From UBA2287 sp964479665 (GTDB taxonomy: Bacteria; Bacteroidota; Bacteroidia; Bacteroidales; Tenuifilaceae), in the NCBI GenBank assembly GCA_964479665.1, contig CAYZNN010000008.1:37673-101672 (forward strand): a stretch of 64,000 bases of DNA, written 5' to 3'. Below, in pieces: positions 51,852 through 60,186 of this stretch; position 1 is the first letter of the stretch; every line of letters starts with the position of its first letter. The notes under the pieces were generated by a model. That model did not search any database. It saw nothing but the letters and a program-made list of their open reading frames with translations, and was not told the DNA's origin. Both the position numbers and the translations under genes were made by a program.

Positions 51852-52886
51852 CTATGGTTCGTAAATTTCTTCAATGGGGCCACCTTTAATGTCGCTTCGT
51901 ATGCTGGGAAGCTTCATGAGTAACTTTTTCATTTCCTCAACATCCAACTGCTGGGTGTTGTGCGATGTGTACTCATCAACTTTCGAAACATTGGTTTCGC
52001 CCAAGTTAAAGTATTTGGCATAGTTCAGGTCGCGATTGTCGGCTGGGATTCGGTAGTAATCGCCCAAGTCAACAACCTTTGCCATCTCTTCGCGATTAAC
52101 TAATGTTTCGTAAAGTTTTTCTCCGTGCCGGGTTCCAATTACGGTAATTTGCTTAGGAGCATTGTAAAGTTCGAATAGTGCATTTGCCAGTACTTCAATG
52201 GTAGCGGCAGGTGCTTTTTGAACAAATATATCGCCCGACTCGCCATGCTCAAAGGCAAAGTGTACCAGATCCACAGCTTCGTCGAGTGTCATCATAAAAC
52301 GCGTCATACCGGGGTCGGTAATAGTTATGGACTTTCCTGCTTTTATTTGGCCAACAAACAGTGGAATAACCGAGCCCCTCGATGCCATTACATTGCCATA
52401 TCGGGTACCACATAAAAGGTTACCATTCCAGCTTCGCGCCTTAGCTATCATTACCTTTTCGGCCATAGCCTTCGAAAGGCCCATGGCATTAATGGGGTAA
52501 ACAGCCTTGTCGGTGCTAAGCGCTATCACCTTCTTAGCACCATTTTCAAGTGCCGAATCAATTACATTTTCAACGCCCATAACGTTGGTTCTAACTGCCT
52601 CCATGGGAAAAAATTCGCACGAAGGAACCTGTTTTAACGCAGCCGCATGAAATACATAATCGACCCCACGCATTACCCAATCCACGCTGCGCTTATCGCG
52701 CACATCGCCAACGTAATACTTAATTTTGTCGTTTCGGTAGAATTGGCGCATATCGTCCTGCTTTTTCTCGTCGCGAGAGAAAATGCGTATTTCAGAAAAC
52801 CGATTTGTATTGAGGAAATGACGGAGCACAGCGTTGCCAAACGAACCAGTGCCTCCGGTGAGTAGCAGTACCTGTTGGTTATTCAT
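51852..52886 (-). CDS. capE: UDP-GlcNAc 4,6-dehydratase/5-epimerase (CapE/FnlA/WbjB type)
   Basis: First enzyme of the UDP-L-FucNAc branch, forming a 4-keto-6-deoxy sugar nucleotide from UDP-GlcNAc. The 344-residue SDR protein has QQVLLLTGGTGSFGNAVLRH (NAD site), FSRDEKKQDDMRQ, VFHAAALKQVPSCEFFPMEA, ALSTDKAVYPINAMGLSKAM (where the usual YxxxK is replaced by MGLSK, as in the FlaA1/CapE group) and GTRYGNVMASRGSVIP. Size is normal for the soluble type. capF begins 7 bases downstream. Upstream is a scrap of aminotransferase sequence and then the ATPase gene. Confidence 0.94.
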   Translation of the reverse strand: MNNQQVLLLTGGTGSFGNAVLRHFLNTNRFSEIRIFSRDEKKQDDMRQFYRNDKIKYYVGDVRDKRSVDWVMRGVDYVFHAAALKQVPSCEFFPMEAVRTNVMGVENVIDSALENGAKKVIALSTDKAVYPINAMGLSKAMAEKVMIAKARSWNGNLLCGTRYGNVMASRGSVIPLFVGQIKAGKSITITDPGMTRFMMTLDEAVDLVHFAFEHGESGDIFVQKAPAATIEVLANALFELYNAPKQITVIGTRHGEKLYETLVNREEMAKVVDLGDYYRIPADNRDLNYAKYFNLGETNVSKVDEYTSHNTQQLDVEEMKKLLMKLPSIRSDIKGGPIEEIYEP

Positions 52887-52890
52887 ATTT

Positions 52891-52984
52891 TATTGGTAGT
52901 TAAACGAAGTTATGGTTGAAACCACATGGCGGCGGTCGTCAGTAGTCAATTCAAAAAACAGGGGCAATGGCACAAGGCAGTTGT
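52891..52984 (-). pseudogene. Remnant 3' end of an rffA-like aminotransferase gene
   Basis: Bases 52894-52981 match the 3' end of rffA (54825-54912) at 80 of 88 positions, same orientation. Translated, it reads CLVPLPLFFELTTDDRRHVV then STITSFNYQ and a stop, the C-terminus of the aminotransferase. Nothing upstream of it continues the gene. It marks a recombination or insertion join between the capE unit and the ATPase gene. Confidence 0.85.
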
Positions 52985-53090
52985 TATAATTGTTTTTTTC
53001 TGTTGTTAAAAACTTTCTTTTCCAAATGGTTGTTTATTATTGCGCGGTTCAATTTATACATAGAACGTTTTCTGCAATATTTACGGATAA

Positions 53091-54302
53091 TTACGTGTTA
53101 ACCATTTTTAAGCAAAAGTCTTTAATGTGCATTCGTATAATGCCCTTGTATGTTGCTATTTCTGATATCTCGTCCATTGTAACAACATATTTTGGAAAAT
53201 TATCAGGTATTTCGAGCAGGTTTCCAAACTCACGATTAATGGTATCCTGATTTGTTAGCATGTATGCAACCTGAACATAGATTTTATTGCCTGCTTTCTG
53301 TGCAATAAAATCAATCTCCTTCTTCCCTTCCACCCCAACAGTCACAGAATAACCAGCCATTCTTAGGTGCAGAAAAACAATATTCTCAAGTATTTTATGA
53401 ATATCTGTTGCTTTATAGCCAACAATTGCATTCCGGATTCCAACGTCTTCAAAGAAGTACTTCTCACCGATTTCAAATATTTTTTTCCCTTCAATTCCTG
53501 TACGTTTTACTTTAAATATTAGGAATGAAGTTTCAAGATAGCTGAGATAATCAATGACAACCTGTGTAGAGATATTGGCTTTCTGAGACTTAAGGTATTC
53601 GCTAATTTTTTTTGAGGAAACTAAGCTACCTAGATTGTCTGATAAAAATTCAACCAAGTTTTCTAAAAACTTTACATTTCTAATATTAAATCGAGCAACT
53701 ACATCCTTAAGCAGTATTGTGTTATAAATGCTTGTTAAGTATTCGTACGCAACAGAAATATCGTTGTTAAGATTAATGAGGTAGGGGAGTCCCCCAAATT
53801 TTATATAGTCTTGAAATGAGTTGACCGAATCGGAAATTTTATTAAACATTAAAAATTCAGCGTAGCTTAAACCAAAAACTTTTATTTCGATATACCTACC
53901 GCTCAGGAAAGTTGCAAGTTCGCCCGATAGCAGGTTAGCATTACTCCCGGTACAATAAATATCGAAATTCTTTCGGGTGGCCAAATCTCTAAGCGTAACT
54001 TCAAACGATTCAATATCCTGAATTTCATCAATAAACAGCGCTACGTTTCCGTTCCCTTTTATGTTTTCCCTTAGGTAATTAAATAGGTCGTCCGAATTCT
54101 TTATAGATGAAAATTCACTTTGTTCCTTGTTAATATAGATTATATGAGTATTAGGTTCCTGCTTGTTTATAAGGTCCTTTAGCTGCATCAGAAGATAACT
54201 TTTTCCCACTCTTCTTTGACCAACCAATACCTTTATCAGCGATTTCCCGATAAAGGGTTTAATCCTTTCAATATACAATGGCCTATTAATGTAGTCGGTC
54301 AT
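53091..54302 (-). CDS. AAA-family ATPase with DUF4143 domain
   Basis: A 403-residue protein of the large AAA_14/DUF4143 family. Walker A is VLVGQRRVGKSYLLMQL, Walker B is ALFIDEIQDIESFE, with DIYCTGSNANLLSGELATFL beyond. The C-terminal half (VARFNIRNVKFLENLVEFLS, KVKRTGIEGKKIFEIGEKYF, GKKEIDFIAQKAGNKIYVQV) has a PD-(D/E)XK-like strand pattern (EIDFIAQ..IYVQV). These proteins are abundant in Bacteroidota and often lie in variable regions; their biological role is unsettled. The position between capE and rffA, next to a duplicated rffA tail and a dispersed repeat, shows it is an insert in the locus. A perfect -7 box lies upstream. Confidence 0.88.
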   Translation of the reverse strand: MTDYINRPLYIERIKPFIGKSLIKVLVGQRRVGKSYLLMQLKDLINKQEPNTHIIYINKEQSEFSSIKNSDDLFNYLRENIKGNGNVALFIDEIQDIESFEVTLRDLATRKNFDIYCTGSNANLLSGELATFLSGRYIEIKVFGLSYAEFLMFNKISDSVNSFQDYIKFGGLPYLINLNNDISVAYEYLTSIYNTILLKDVVARFNIRNVKFLENLVEFLSDNLGSLVSSKKISEYLKSQKANISTQVVIDYLSYLETSFLIFKVKRTGIEGKKIFEIGEKYFFEDVGIRNAIVGYKATDIHKILENIVFLHLRMAGYSVTVGVEGKKEIDFIAQKAGNKIYVQVAYMLTNQDTINREFGNLLEIPDNFPKYVVTMDEISEIATYKGIIRMHIKDFCLKMVNT

Positions 54303-54328
54303 GTTTCAACTATAACTTATATTAAACA

Positions 54329-54336
54329 CAAATATA
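54329..54336 (-). promoter_or_regulatory. -7 box of ATPase gene
   Basis: TATATTTG on the minus strand matches TAnnTTTG exactly, 27 bases before the ATG at 54302. A TTG occurs 25 bases further upstream, somewhat beyond the usual spacing. It suggests the inserted ATPase has its own promoter. Confidence 0.4.
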
Positions 54337-54511
54337 GCAAAACATTCAAACATGGCTGACACAAAATAGGTGATGTTTTTATTCTTCACTTATAGGTTAA
54401 TAATTTAAAGTGCTATGTCTATTCTATTTGCAATAAAGTTTGGCTGTAGTTAAAAGTAGCATTAAAAACTATAGCAAAATAAGGATTAAAGTCCTTTTAA
54501 ACTCTGCAGCC

Positions 54512-54615
54512 ATAACCACTTGCTTAAGCCGGTGGTTATAGGACCTTTACAAGCAATGGGCTTCCCGCCTGAACGGTGGGCAGGTAGCCATGTTTATGAA
54601 TGTTATATCGAACAG
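54512..54615. repeat. Dispersed intergenic hairpin repeat, copy C (composite)
   Basis: ATAACCAC (54512-54519) pairs with GTGGTTAT (54532-54539); then from 54561 TTCCCGCCTGAACG (as copy A), GGGCAGGTAGCC (as copy B) and TGTTATATCGAACAG. The rest of the 518-base spacer 54303-54820 is AT-rich and shows no gene. Confidence 0.6.
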
Positions 54616-54820
54616 TCGTTATTATTTTTATGATTTCCAATTATTTAAGCATCCCTTTCAAAAAAGCAGATATTTGCTGTTGGTTTACCAAACAGTTTCT
54701 GCTTCAATACTTACTTCATTGCGTTTCGATGTTTCAATTGCCAGAGATGTAAAAATTTCGCCTTTTATATAGAACAACTCAGGCAAGTATTTTTGTTATC
54801 GAAGCGTACAATTGTACGGT

Positions 54821-55948
54821 TTAATGGTAGTTAAACGAAGTTATGGTAGAAACCACATGGCGGTGGTCATCGGTAGTCAGTTCAAAAAACAGGGGTAACC
54901 GCACAAGGCAGTCGGTGTAGCGGTCGGAGCGGGGAGTGGGTTCTCCCTCATATTTCGATGTGTAGTAGGGGCTCTTCGAAAGGCTCAGGTAGTGAAAAAC
55001 CGCGCTAATTCCATGTTTTTTCAGGTGTGCAATCAGTTGGGTGCGAATTTCGAGCGAGGTGCATTCCATGTAAAAAATATGCCCGTTCTGCTGGGTGTAC
55101 TCGGGTACAACGGGCAGTTGCACTTCGTTTTGTGTAGCCCAATTGGCCAACCCCTGCATGTAGCAGCTCCAAATGTCCTTGCGCTTGGTCTGTATGGCGT
55201 CGAGGTTTTCGAGCTGCGCCCACAGAAAGGCTGCTGTAACCTCGGATGGTAAAAAGGATGAGCCAATATCTACCCAGCCATATTTATCCACTTCGCCCCG
55301 CCAAAAAGCGGCACGGTTTGTACCCTTTTCCCAAATAATTTCTGCGCGATGCTCAAACCTTTTATCGTTGATAACAAGCATCCCGCCCTCGCCCGCAATA
55401 ATGTTTTTTGTTTCGTGAAACGATAATGCGGCAAGGTGACCGATTGAACCCAATGGGCGTCCTTTGTAATAACCATCAATTGATTGTGCTGCATCCTCAA
55501 TAACAAGTAAATTGTATTTACCAGCCAAGTCCATTATTTTATCCATATCGCAGGCCATACCGGCGTAGTGAACTGGCACAATGGCCCGGGTTCTGGGAGT
55601 AATAGCGCGTTCAATAAGTGTAGCATCCATATGGGGGCGTTCGGGTTCGCTGTCGGTAAAAACTACCTTTGCACCCCGCAGCGCAAAAGCGTTGGCAGTA
55701 GAAACAAAGGTGTACGAGGGCATTATAACCTCGTCGCCCGGTTGAATGTTGGCAAGTATTGCAGCCATTTCGAGCGCATCGGTACACGAGGAGGTAAGCA
55801 GGCATTTACCAAAACCATAGCGTTGCTGAAAGTAATGATGACATTTTTTTGTAAAATCACCGTTCCCAGAAATTTTACCCGATGCTACAGCTTGACCAAT
55901 ATATTCGAGCTCCTTGCCGCTTAGATAGGGCTTGTTGAAGGGTATCAT
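54821..55948 (-). CDS. rffA: dTDP-4-amino-4,6-dideoxygalactose transaminase (RffA/WecE type)
   Basis: A 375-residue PLP enzyme of the DegT/DnrJ/EryC1 family. It has MIPFNKPYLSGKELEYIGQA, the TSSCTDALEMAAILA loop, VIMPSYTFVSTANAFALRG, VPVHYAGMACDMDKI, VIEDAAQSIDGYYKG and ALSFHETKNIIAGEGGMLVI, with the PLP lysine in HETKN. These match RffA, which aminates dTDP-4-keto-6-deoxyglucose on the way to dTDP-Fuc4NAc. The wecD-like gene two positions upstream supports this. The dTDP-glucose synthesis genes (rmlA, rmlB) are not in the window. Its last 88 bases are duplicated beyond the ATPase gene. Confidence 0.92.
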   Translation of the reverse strand: MIPFNKPYLSGKELEYIGQAVASGKISGNGDFTKKCHHYFQQRYGFGKCLLTSSCTDALEMAAILANIQPGDEVIMPSYTFVSTANAFALRGAKVVFTDSEPERPHMDATLIERAITPRTRAIVPVHYAGMACDMDKIMDLAGKYNLLVIEDAAQSIDGYYKGRPLGSIGHLAALSFHETKNIIAGEGGMLVINDKRFEHRAEIIWEKGTNRAAFWRGEVDKYGWVDIGSSFLPSEVTAAFLWAQLENLDAIQTKRKDIWSCYMQGLANWATQNEVQLPVVPEYTQQNGHIFYMECTSLEIRTQLIAHLKKHGISAVFHYLSLSKSPYYTSKYEGEPTPRSDRYTDCLVRLPLFFELTTDDHRHVVSTITSFNYH

Positions 55949-55953
55949 AATTA

Positions 55954-56790
55954 TTATTCTTTAATCCAATACCTACATGAATAATTAGAATAATTCATAA
56001 ACGAATTGATATTTCTTTCGCTTCGAAATTCATCAATTGCTTTTTTACAGCCATCATAATAACCATAATCATCTATTATTATTAGTCCTCCTTTTACCAC
56101 TTTATCATAAAAATTTTCTATGCAAATTTTAATTGATGCATAAAGATCGCCATCGAGTCTTAGTATAGCAATCTCACCGATTGAGTCTTTTGCTTGAGGA
56201 ACAGTATCTTGGAACCACCCTTTATGAAAATGAATATTCTCTAAAGGATATTTGATAATTTCACCCAACAATTGTTTGTTTTCTGCAATCGTTCCTGGGT
56301 CTCCAAAGCTATTATAAATTCCTTTTACAGAGGTTAATTTACCGGAATAAGAATTAGACTCTTTCGTAAGAGATTGGTAATCGTTCAAAACTTTTTCACC
56401 ATCGTTTATGGGATCTGGCTCACATATATCATCAAAAATATCAAACAAATATAGATCGCGCCTTTGGGAGCCATATTTCAAATTAGCTAAGGCCATAACT
56501 CCAACAGCTCCTCCTTTCCAAACGCCACATTCTACAAATGCTCCATTAATTCCTTTATTTTCACAATGTAATACCTGCTCGAATAATAAAGCAAGATTAA
56601 TATATGGCGACATACTATGTTTTCTTACAATTGAAATTGCTTCAAAAGCTGCTTTATCATACTCATAATTTGTCTTTTGTTCCAAATCATACCAGAAAGT
56701 AGGGTTATCTTTTGGTTTTCTTTTTGCAATATGAATATCATAACCCCAAAAACGTATGAGTTTCTTAAGTGCAGATTTTATTATTTTCAT
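55954..56790 (-). CDS. TylF/MycF-type sugar O-methyltransferase
   Basis: A 278-residue SAM-dependent methyltransferase of the macrocin O-methyltransferase type. It has NGAFVECGVWKGGAVGVMAL (SAM motif I), LYLFDIFDDICEPDP, IHFHKGWFQDTVPQ, IAILRLDGDLYASIKICIEN with the metal-binding Asp, and GGLIIIDDYGYYDGCKKAID with the DD pair. TylF enzymes methylate sugar hydroxyls and need Mg2+. Here it may methylate the polysaccharide or a nucleotide sugar. It lies 5 bases upstream of rffA in the same operon and is AT-rich. Confidence 0.9.
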   Translation of the reverse strand: MKIIKSALKKLIRFWGYDIHIAKRKPKDNPTFWYDLEQKTNYEYDKAAFEAISIVRKHSMSPYINLALLFEQVLHCENKGINGAFVECGVWKGGAVGVMALANLKYGSQRRDLYLFDIFDDICEPDPINDGEKVLNDYQSLTKESNSYSGKLTSVKGIYNSFGDPGTIAENKQLLGEIIKYPLENIHFHKGWFQDTVPQAKDSIGEIAILRLDGDLYASIKICIENFYDKVVKGGLIIIDDYGYYDGCKKAIDEFRSERNINSFMNYSNYSCRYWIKE

Positions 56791-56830
56791 GGTTTTATTA
56801 TTCAGAAATATAAATAATTACAAATTAACA

Positions 56831-57544
56831 CTATATCCAGAAATGATAAATAAGAAGGCTTTCACTCATCTTAAATCCAATGCTTTCATAAAATTTACAG
56901 GCCCCAATATTCTCCTTTTGGGTTGGTACCTCTAATATTGCTAATTTTTGCTTTTTACAAAAAAGAATAATATAATTCATTAAGTTTTTACCGAGCTTAC
57001 GCCCTTGAAAATTCTTGTCAACAGCAAAGAGGCCAATTTTTGCTTTACTGTTTTCAATACTAAGCGTGGCAAAGGCTACAATGTTATTATCGGTTTTTAT
57101 TACAAAAATCTTACAGGCAATATCACCACTAACGGATCTTTCAATCCAATGGCTATACATTCTCAGGAAGGAGCCTTTAGGAAGCTTTTCATCCTTTTTA
57201 AACCGCGAGAACTCCCCGCTCTGAAAGGCTAAATCGTATAACGCAGAGTGCACAGTTTTTTCGTTATATTCAATCACCTTATTATCAGGAATAAAAGTAA
57301 TAGCGGGGGTTTCAATATTATCTATATTTAAAGCATAGGTTACCTTGGTATCCATTAGAACTGCTCCATGCTTTTGGGCATTGAGCCTCGATTTCTCATC
57401 GGTAGGATTAATTAAGAAATATATTAGCCGAAATAGGTTTTTAACATCTAAAGAGTTAAAATTATTTGGAAAAGAATAGGCAACTCCAACCTCAAAACCA
57501 AAGAATTGCGAATCCCAATCGAGCCGCTTAATTAACCCTTGCAT
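56831..57544 (-). CDS. GNAT acyltransferase, WecD/RffC-like
   Basis: A 237-residue protein. It begins LIKRLDWDSQFFGFEVGVAY; the LDWDSxFFG start is characteristic of WecD (RffC), the enzyme that N-acetylates dTDP-4-amino-4,6-dideoxygalactose to dTDP-Fuc4NAc. The GNAT core is IGLFAVDKNFQGRKLGKNLM (acyl-CoA loop QGRKLG) and PTQKENIGACKFYESIGFKM. With rffA nearby the pathway assignment is reasonable, though an acyl group other than acetyl is possible. It overlaps the upstream glycosyltransferase gene by 17 bases. Confidence 0.87.
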   Translation of the reverse strand: MQGLIKRLDWDSQFFGFEVGVAYSFPNNFNSLDVKNLFRLIYFLINPTDEKSRLNAQKHGAVLMDTKVTYALNIDNIETPAITFIPDNKVIEYNEKTVHSALYDLAFQSGEFSRFKKDEKLPKGSFLRMYSHWIERSVSGDIACKIFVIKTDNNIVAFATLSIENSKAKIGLFAVDKNFQGRKLGKNLMNYIILFCKKQKLAILEVPTQKENIGACKFYESIGFKMSESLLIYHFWI

Positions 57545-58820
57545 TTCCGATTAATTGAATTAATGAATCGCACTCTTTCCTGACACTGCACATTTCAATG
57601 GCAAAGCTACGGCAACTTTTGCTCAACGATTCATACTCAAGTTCATTTAGCTTTATTATTTGAATTATGCCATTCGCTAAATCATTGGAATCCTTGAGAA
57701 TTGCCTTATATCCTGTAACGTTATTAATAACAAGATCGGGAGCTGCTCCCATATTGAAAGCAACAACAGGTAAACCACAAAGTAGAGATTGATTAATCAT
57801 ACTTGGACCAGAATCCTCAATAGAAGCTGACACAAAAACATCGCTAATTTGATATGCCCTAATCAAATCATCCACGTTTATATAACCTAAAAGGGTGTAA
57901 TTCACTTTTAGTTTTTCAAGAAAATTGCTTTCTGCTTTCCCTGCCAGCAGAATATGAATTTTTTCTCCGAGTCCGTTTTCAACTAAAATATTTATAGCCT
58001 CAATAAAATGTTTTATCCCTTTTCTCTCCTCCTCGAGTCCTGATGCTCCAAAAAGTATAACAAATTTATTGGTGGGTAATCCGTATTTGGCTCGAATCGA
58101 TTTTTTATCCAATGCCGGTTTAAAGTATAACTCGTTAAAACCAAAAAGCACTTTGTTAATCGGATTATTTTTAAAAATTCCCGATTGTTTTGCTTGCCCA
58201 AGTTGCCATTCGGTAGCAGCAATTATTCTAATATTTGCTTTTGAAAAATTCCTTTTCCTGTATTTGAATATTCTGGTGGATAAATCGCTTTTTTTCGATG
58301 ACTTTAATGCCGGACAATTACCACACCGGTTGAGGTATTGTTTGCAATCCCAAGCATAATGGCAACCTCCGGTTAGTGGAGCCATATCTATTAAATGAAT
58401 AAAAACTGGGGCTCCAGTCGTTCTGCTAAGCTCACTCAGGTTTTTTGAGTTAACAAATCCCTGATTGTAGTGCACAAAAATTGCATTGGGAGTAAAACCC
58501 GCTAATCGCAATAAACGAGAGGTGCGCCTAAAGGTAACAGGCTCATAAATATCCTGAAAATAGTAACGGTTATTGACCTTTGGCCGTTTTAAATACCCGG
58601 AAAAAAAGATTTGTATTCGCCCAATATTTTTTCTAAAAAAGCTTCTTGTTTGTTTATAGTACGACCTAATATTCGGATGATTCTCGGTGTAATAATCGGT
58701 AACAATCCGAACATTATGACCTCGATTAGCCAATTCATTCATAAGCGAAAAGGAGAGATTCCCCTCATTCAGCTTAAGGCCCGATGATAAAATAAGAATA
58801 TTGTGCTTTACCTGTTCCAA
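57528..58820 (-). CDS. Glycosyltransferase family 4 (GT4)
   Basis: A 430-residue GT-B enzyme: NILILSSGLKLNEGNLSFSL at the N-terminus, HLIDMAPLTGGCHYAWDC and LNRCGNCPALKSS (a cysteine cluster typical of one GT4 subgroup that may bind zinc), FVILFGASGLEEERKGIKHF opening the donor domain, and SASIEDSGPSMINQSLLCGL with the E-x7-E-equivalent region. It probably transfers a sugar to the lipid-linked unit. TTG at 58820 is the apparent start, 13 bases inside the end of wzx, indicating coupling. Confidence 0.87.
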   Translation of the reverse strand: MEQVKHNILILSSGLKLNEGNLSFSLMNELANRGHNVRIVTDYYTENHPNIRSYYKQTRSFFRKNIGRIQIFFSGYLKRPKVNNRYYFQDIYEPVTFRRTSRLLRLAGFTPNAIFVHYNQGFVNSKNLSELSRTTGAPVFIHLIDMAPLTGGCHYAWDCKQYLNRCGNCPALKSSKKSDLSTRIFKYRKRNFSKANIRIIAATEWQLGQAKQSGIFKNNPINKVLFGFNELYFKPALDKKSIRAKYGLPTNKFVILFGASGLEEERKGIKHFIEAINILVENGLGEKIHILLAGKAESNFLEKLKVNYTLLGYINVDDLIRAYQISDVFVSASIEDSGPSMINQSLLCGLPVVAFNMGAAPDLVINNVTGYKAILKDSNDLANGIIQIIKLNELEYESLSKSCRSFAIEMCSVRKECDSLIQLIGNARVN

Positions 58821-60163
58821 ATTCCCTTAGCCTTTTGTGTTATAAGAAGATGATATTGTATTGGCGCCCATACTGCTCCAATAAGTCCTAATACAATACT
58901 TGCACCAACAACCCCAGCAATACCATATAACCTACCCAGAAAAATGGATAATGGTATATTTATAATAGCTGTAATAATGCCCGAATAAAGTTGAAGCTTT
59001 AGTTTTCCAACCCCATTTAGATAATACACAAATATTGAGCACCAGGTATTTACAATAAGATAAATTGCCATAGTTAACGATAGGCTAAATGGTATTTGAA
59101 TACCATCTCCTACCCATAAATGGTAGAATGGTTTTGAGAAAGTAAGCATGGCAATTATCAGCAAGCAGATTAACCCCCAAATCATCACCAATTTTTTAAT
59201 GGTATTACGAATCCATATAATATCGTTTTTTGCATTGGCCTCGGTAAAAGCGCTCCAGAAAGGTGTTATGATTATGCCAAACACCATTGAAACAGAAAAG
59301 AAATACTTATAGGCAATATTATAAACCGTAACCTCGCTGGGTCCGAATAGTTGCGCTATTATTATGTTGTTGGTTTGGTAAATGATTAGAGCTGCAATTT
59401 GGAGAACAAAAAACTTAACTCCAAGGCTCATCAACTCACGAGCATGACTAAAATCAACGGATGCTAATCTGGGTTTATATTCTTTATAATAGCCATTAAA
59501 GTAATAAACAGTGGCAACTACCAAAACCAATACAGGTAAGCCCCCTAGTACAATTGCAAGGTTATTTAAATTCCCCTGAGTTGTTTTAGTTAGAATAAAA
59601 ATAAAAGCCAGCGCAAGGATATTCCCCAGTAAATTGTAAAAGGAAGATCGTGCCGTTTTTTGATCGGCTATTAGAACTGTTGTTATCAGCAAAAAAATAA
59701 AACGGAGGCAGAAAAAAGTAATAACAATAAAAACAAGATTTTGCAACTCATTTCGTAACTCGTAAGAGGTATTAAGGATCTTAGTCCAATCGATAAACGG
59801 ATTTGCAATAACAAAAGCAAGCCAAACCGCTGCTACAATTATGGTAAGAATTGCGTAGGTTGTACTTATGTATATTCTTGCCAGCCTAATATCGCCTTTG
59901 GCTTTTGCTTCGGCAAACTTATTTCGTAGACCATTTCCAAGGCCAATATCAAAAAATCCAACCCACGAAACAATAGATGATAGGGTTAGCCATATCCCAT
60001 AGCGCTCCTGATTTACATAATGAATTGTAAGGGGAACTAGTAAAAAGCTAACAGCAATGGATGTTCCTTTAATGAGAAAAGAAAAAAGAATATTCTTTTT
60101 TGCCCTAATGGATCGCTCGTGCCCTTGCGAAAAGAAACGGGTTAACTTTGAAATTGAAACCAC
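58808..60163 (-). CDS. wzx: Wzx-type oligosaccharide flippase
   Basis: A 451-residue membrane protein with about 12-14 hydrophobic segments: NILFSFLIKGTSIAVSFLLV, RYGIWLTLSSIVSWVGFFDI, GLGNGLRNKFAEAKAKGDIR. The GLGNGLRNKFAEA segment is characteristic of MOP-superfamily polysaccharide flippases. It would turn the undecaprenyl-linked repeat unit to the periplasm before Wzy polymerisation. Apparent start GTG at 60163. It sits between wzc and a glycosyltransferase, overlapping the latter by 13 bases. Confidence 0.9.
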   Translation of the reverse strand: MVSISKLTRFFSQGHERSIRAKKNILFSFLIKGTSIAVSFLLVPLTIHYVNQERYGIWLTLSSIVSWVGFFDIGLGNGLRNKFAEAKAKGDIRLARIYISTTYAILTIIVAAVWLAFVIANPFIDWTKILNTSYELRNELQNLVFIVITFFCLRFIFLLITTVLIADQKTARSSFYNLLGNILALAFIFILTKTTQGNLNNLAIVLGGLPVLVLVVATVYYFNGYYKEYKPRLASVDFSHARELMSLGVKFFVLQIAALIIYQTNNIIIAQLFGPSEVTVYNIAYKYFFSVSMVFGIIITPFWSAFTEANAKNDIIWIRNTIKKLVMIWGLICLLIIAMLTFSKPFYHLWVGDGIQIPFSLSLTMAIYLIVNTWCSIFVYYLNGVGKLKLQLYSGIITAIINIPLSIFLGRLYGIAGVVGASIVLGLIGAVWAPIQYHLLITQKAKGIWNR

Positions 60164-60186
60164 GAACTATTTTAAAAGAGATTGGG

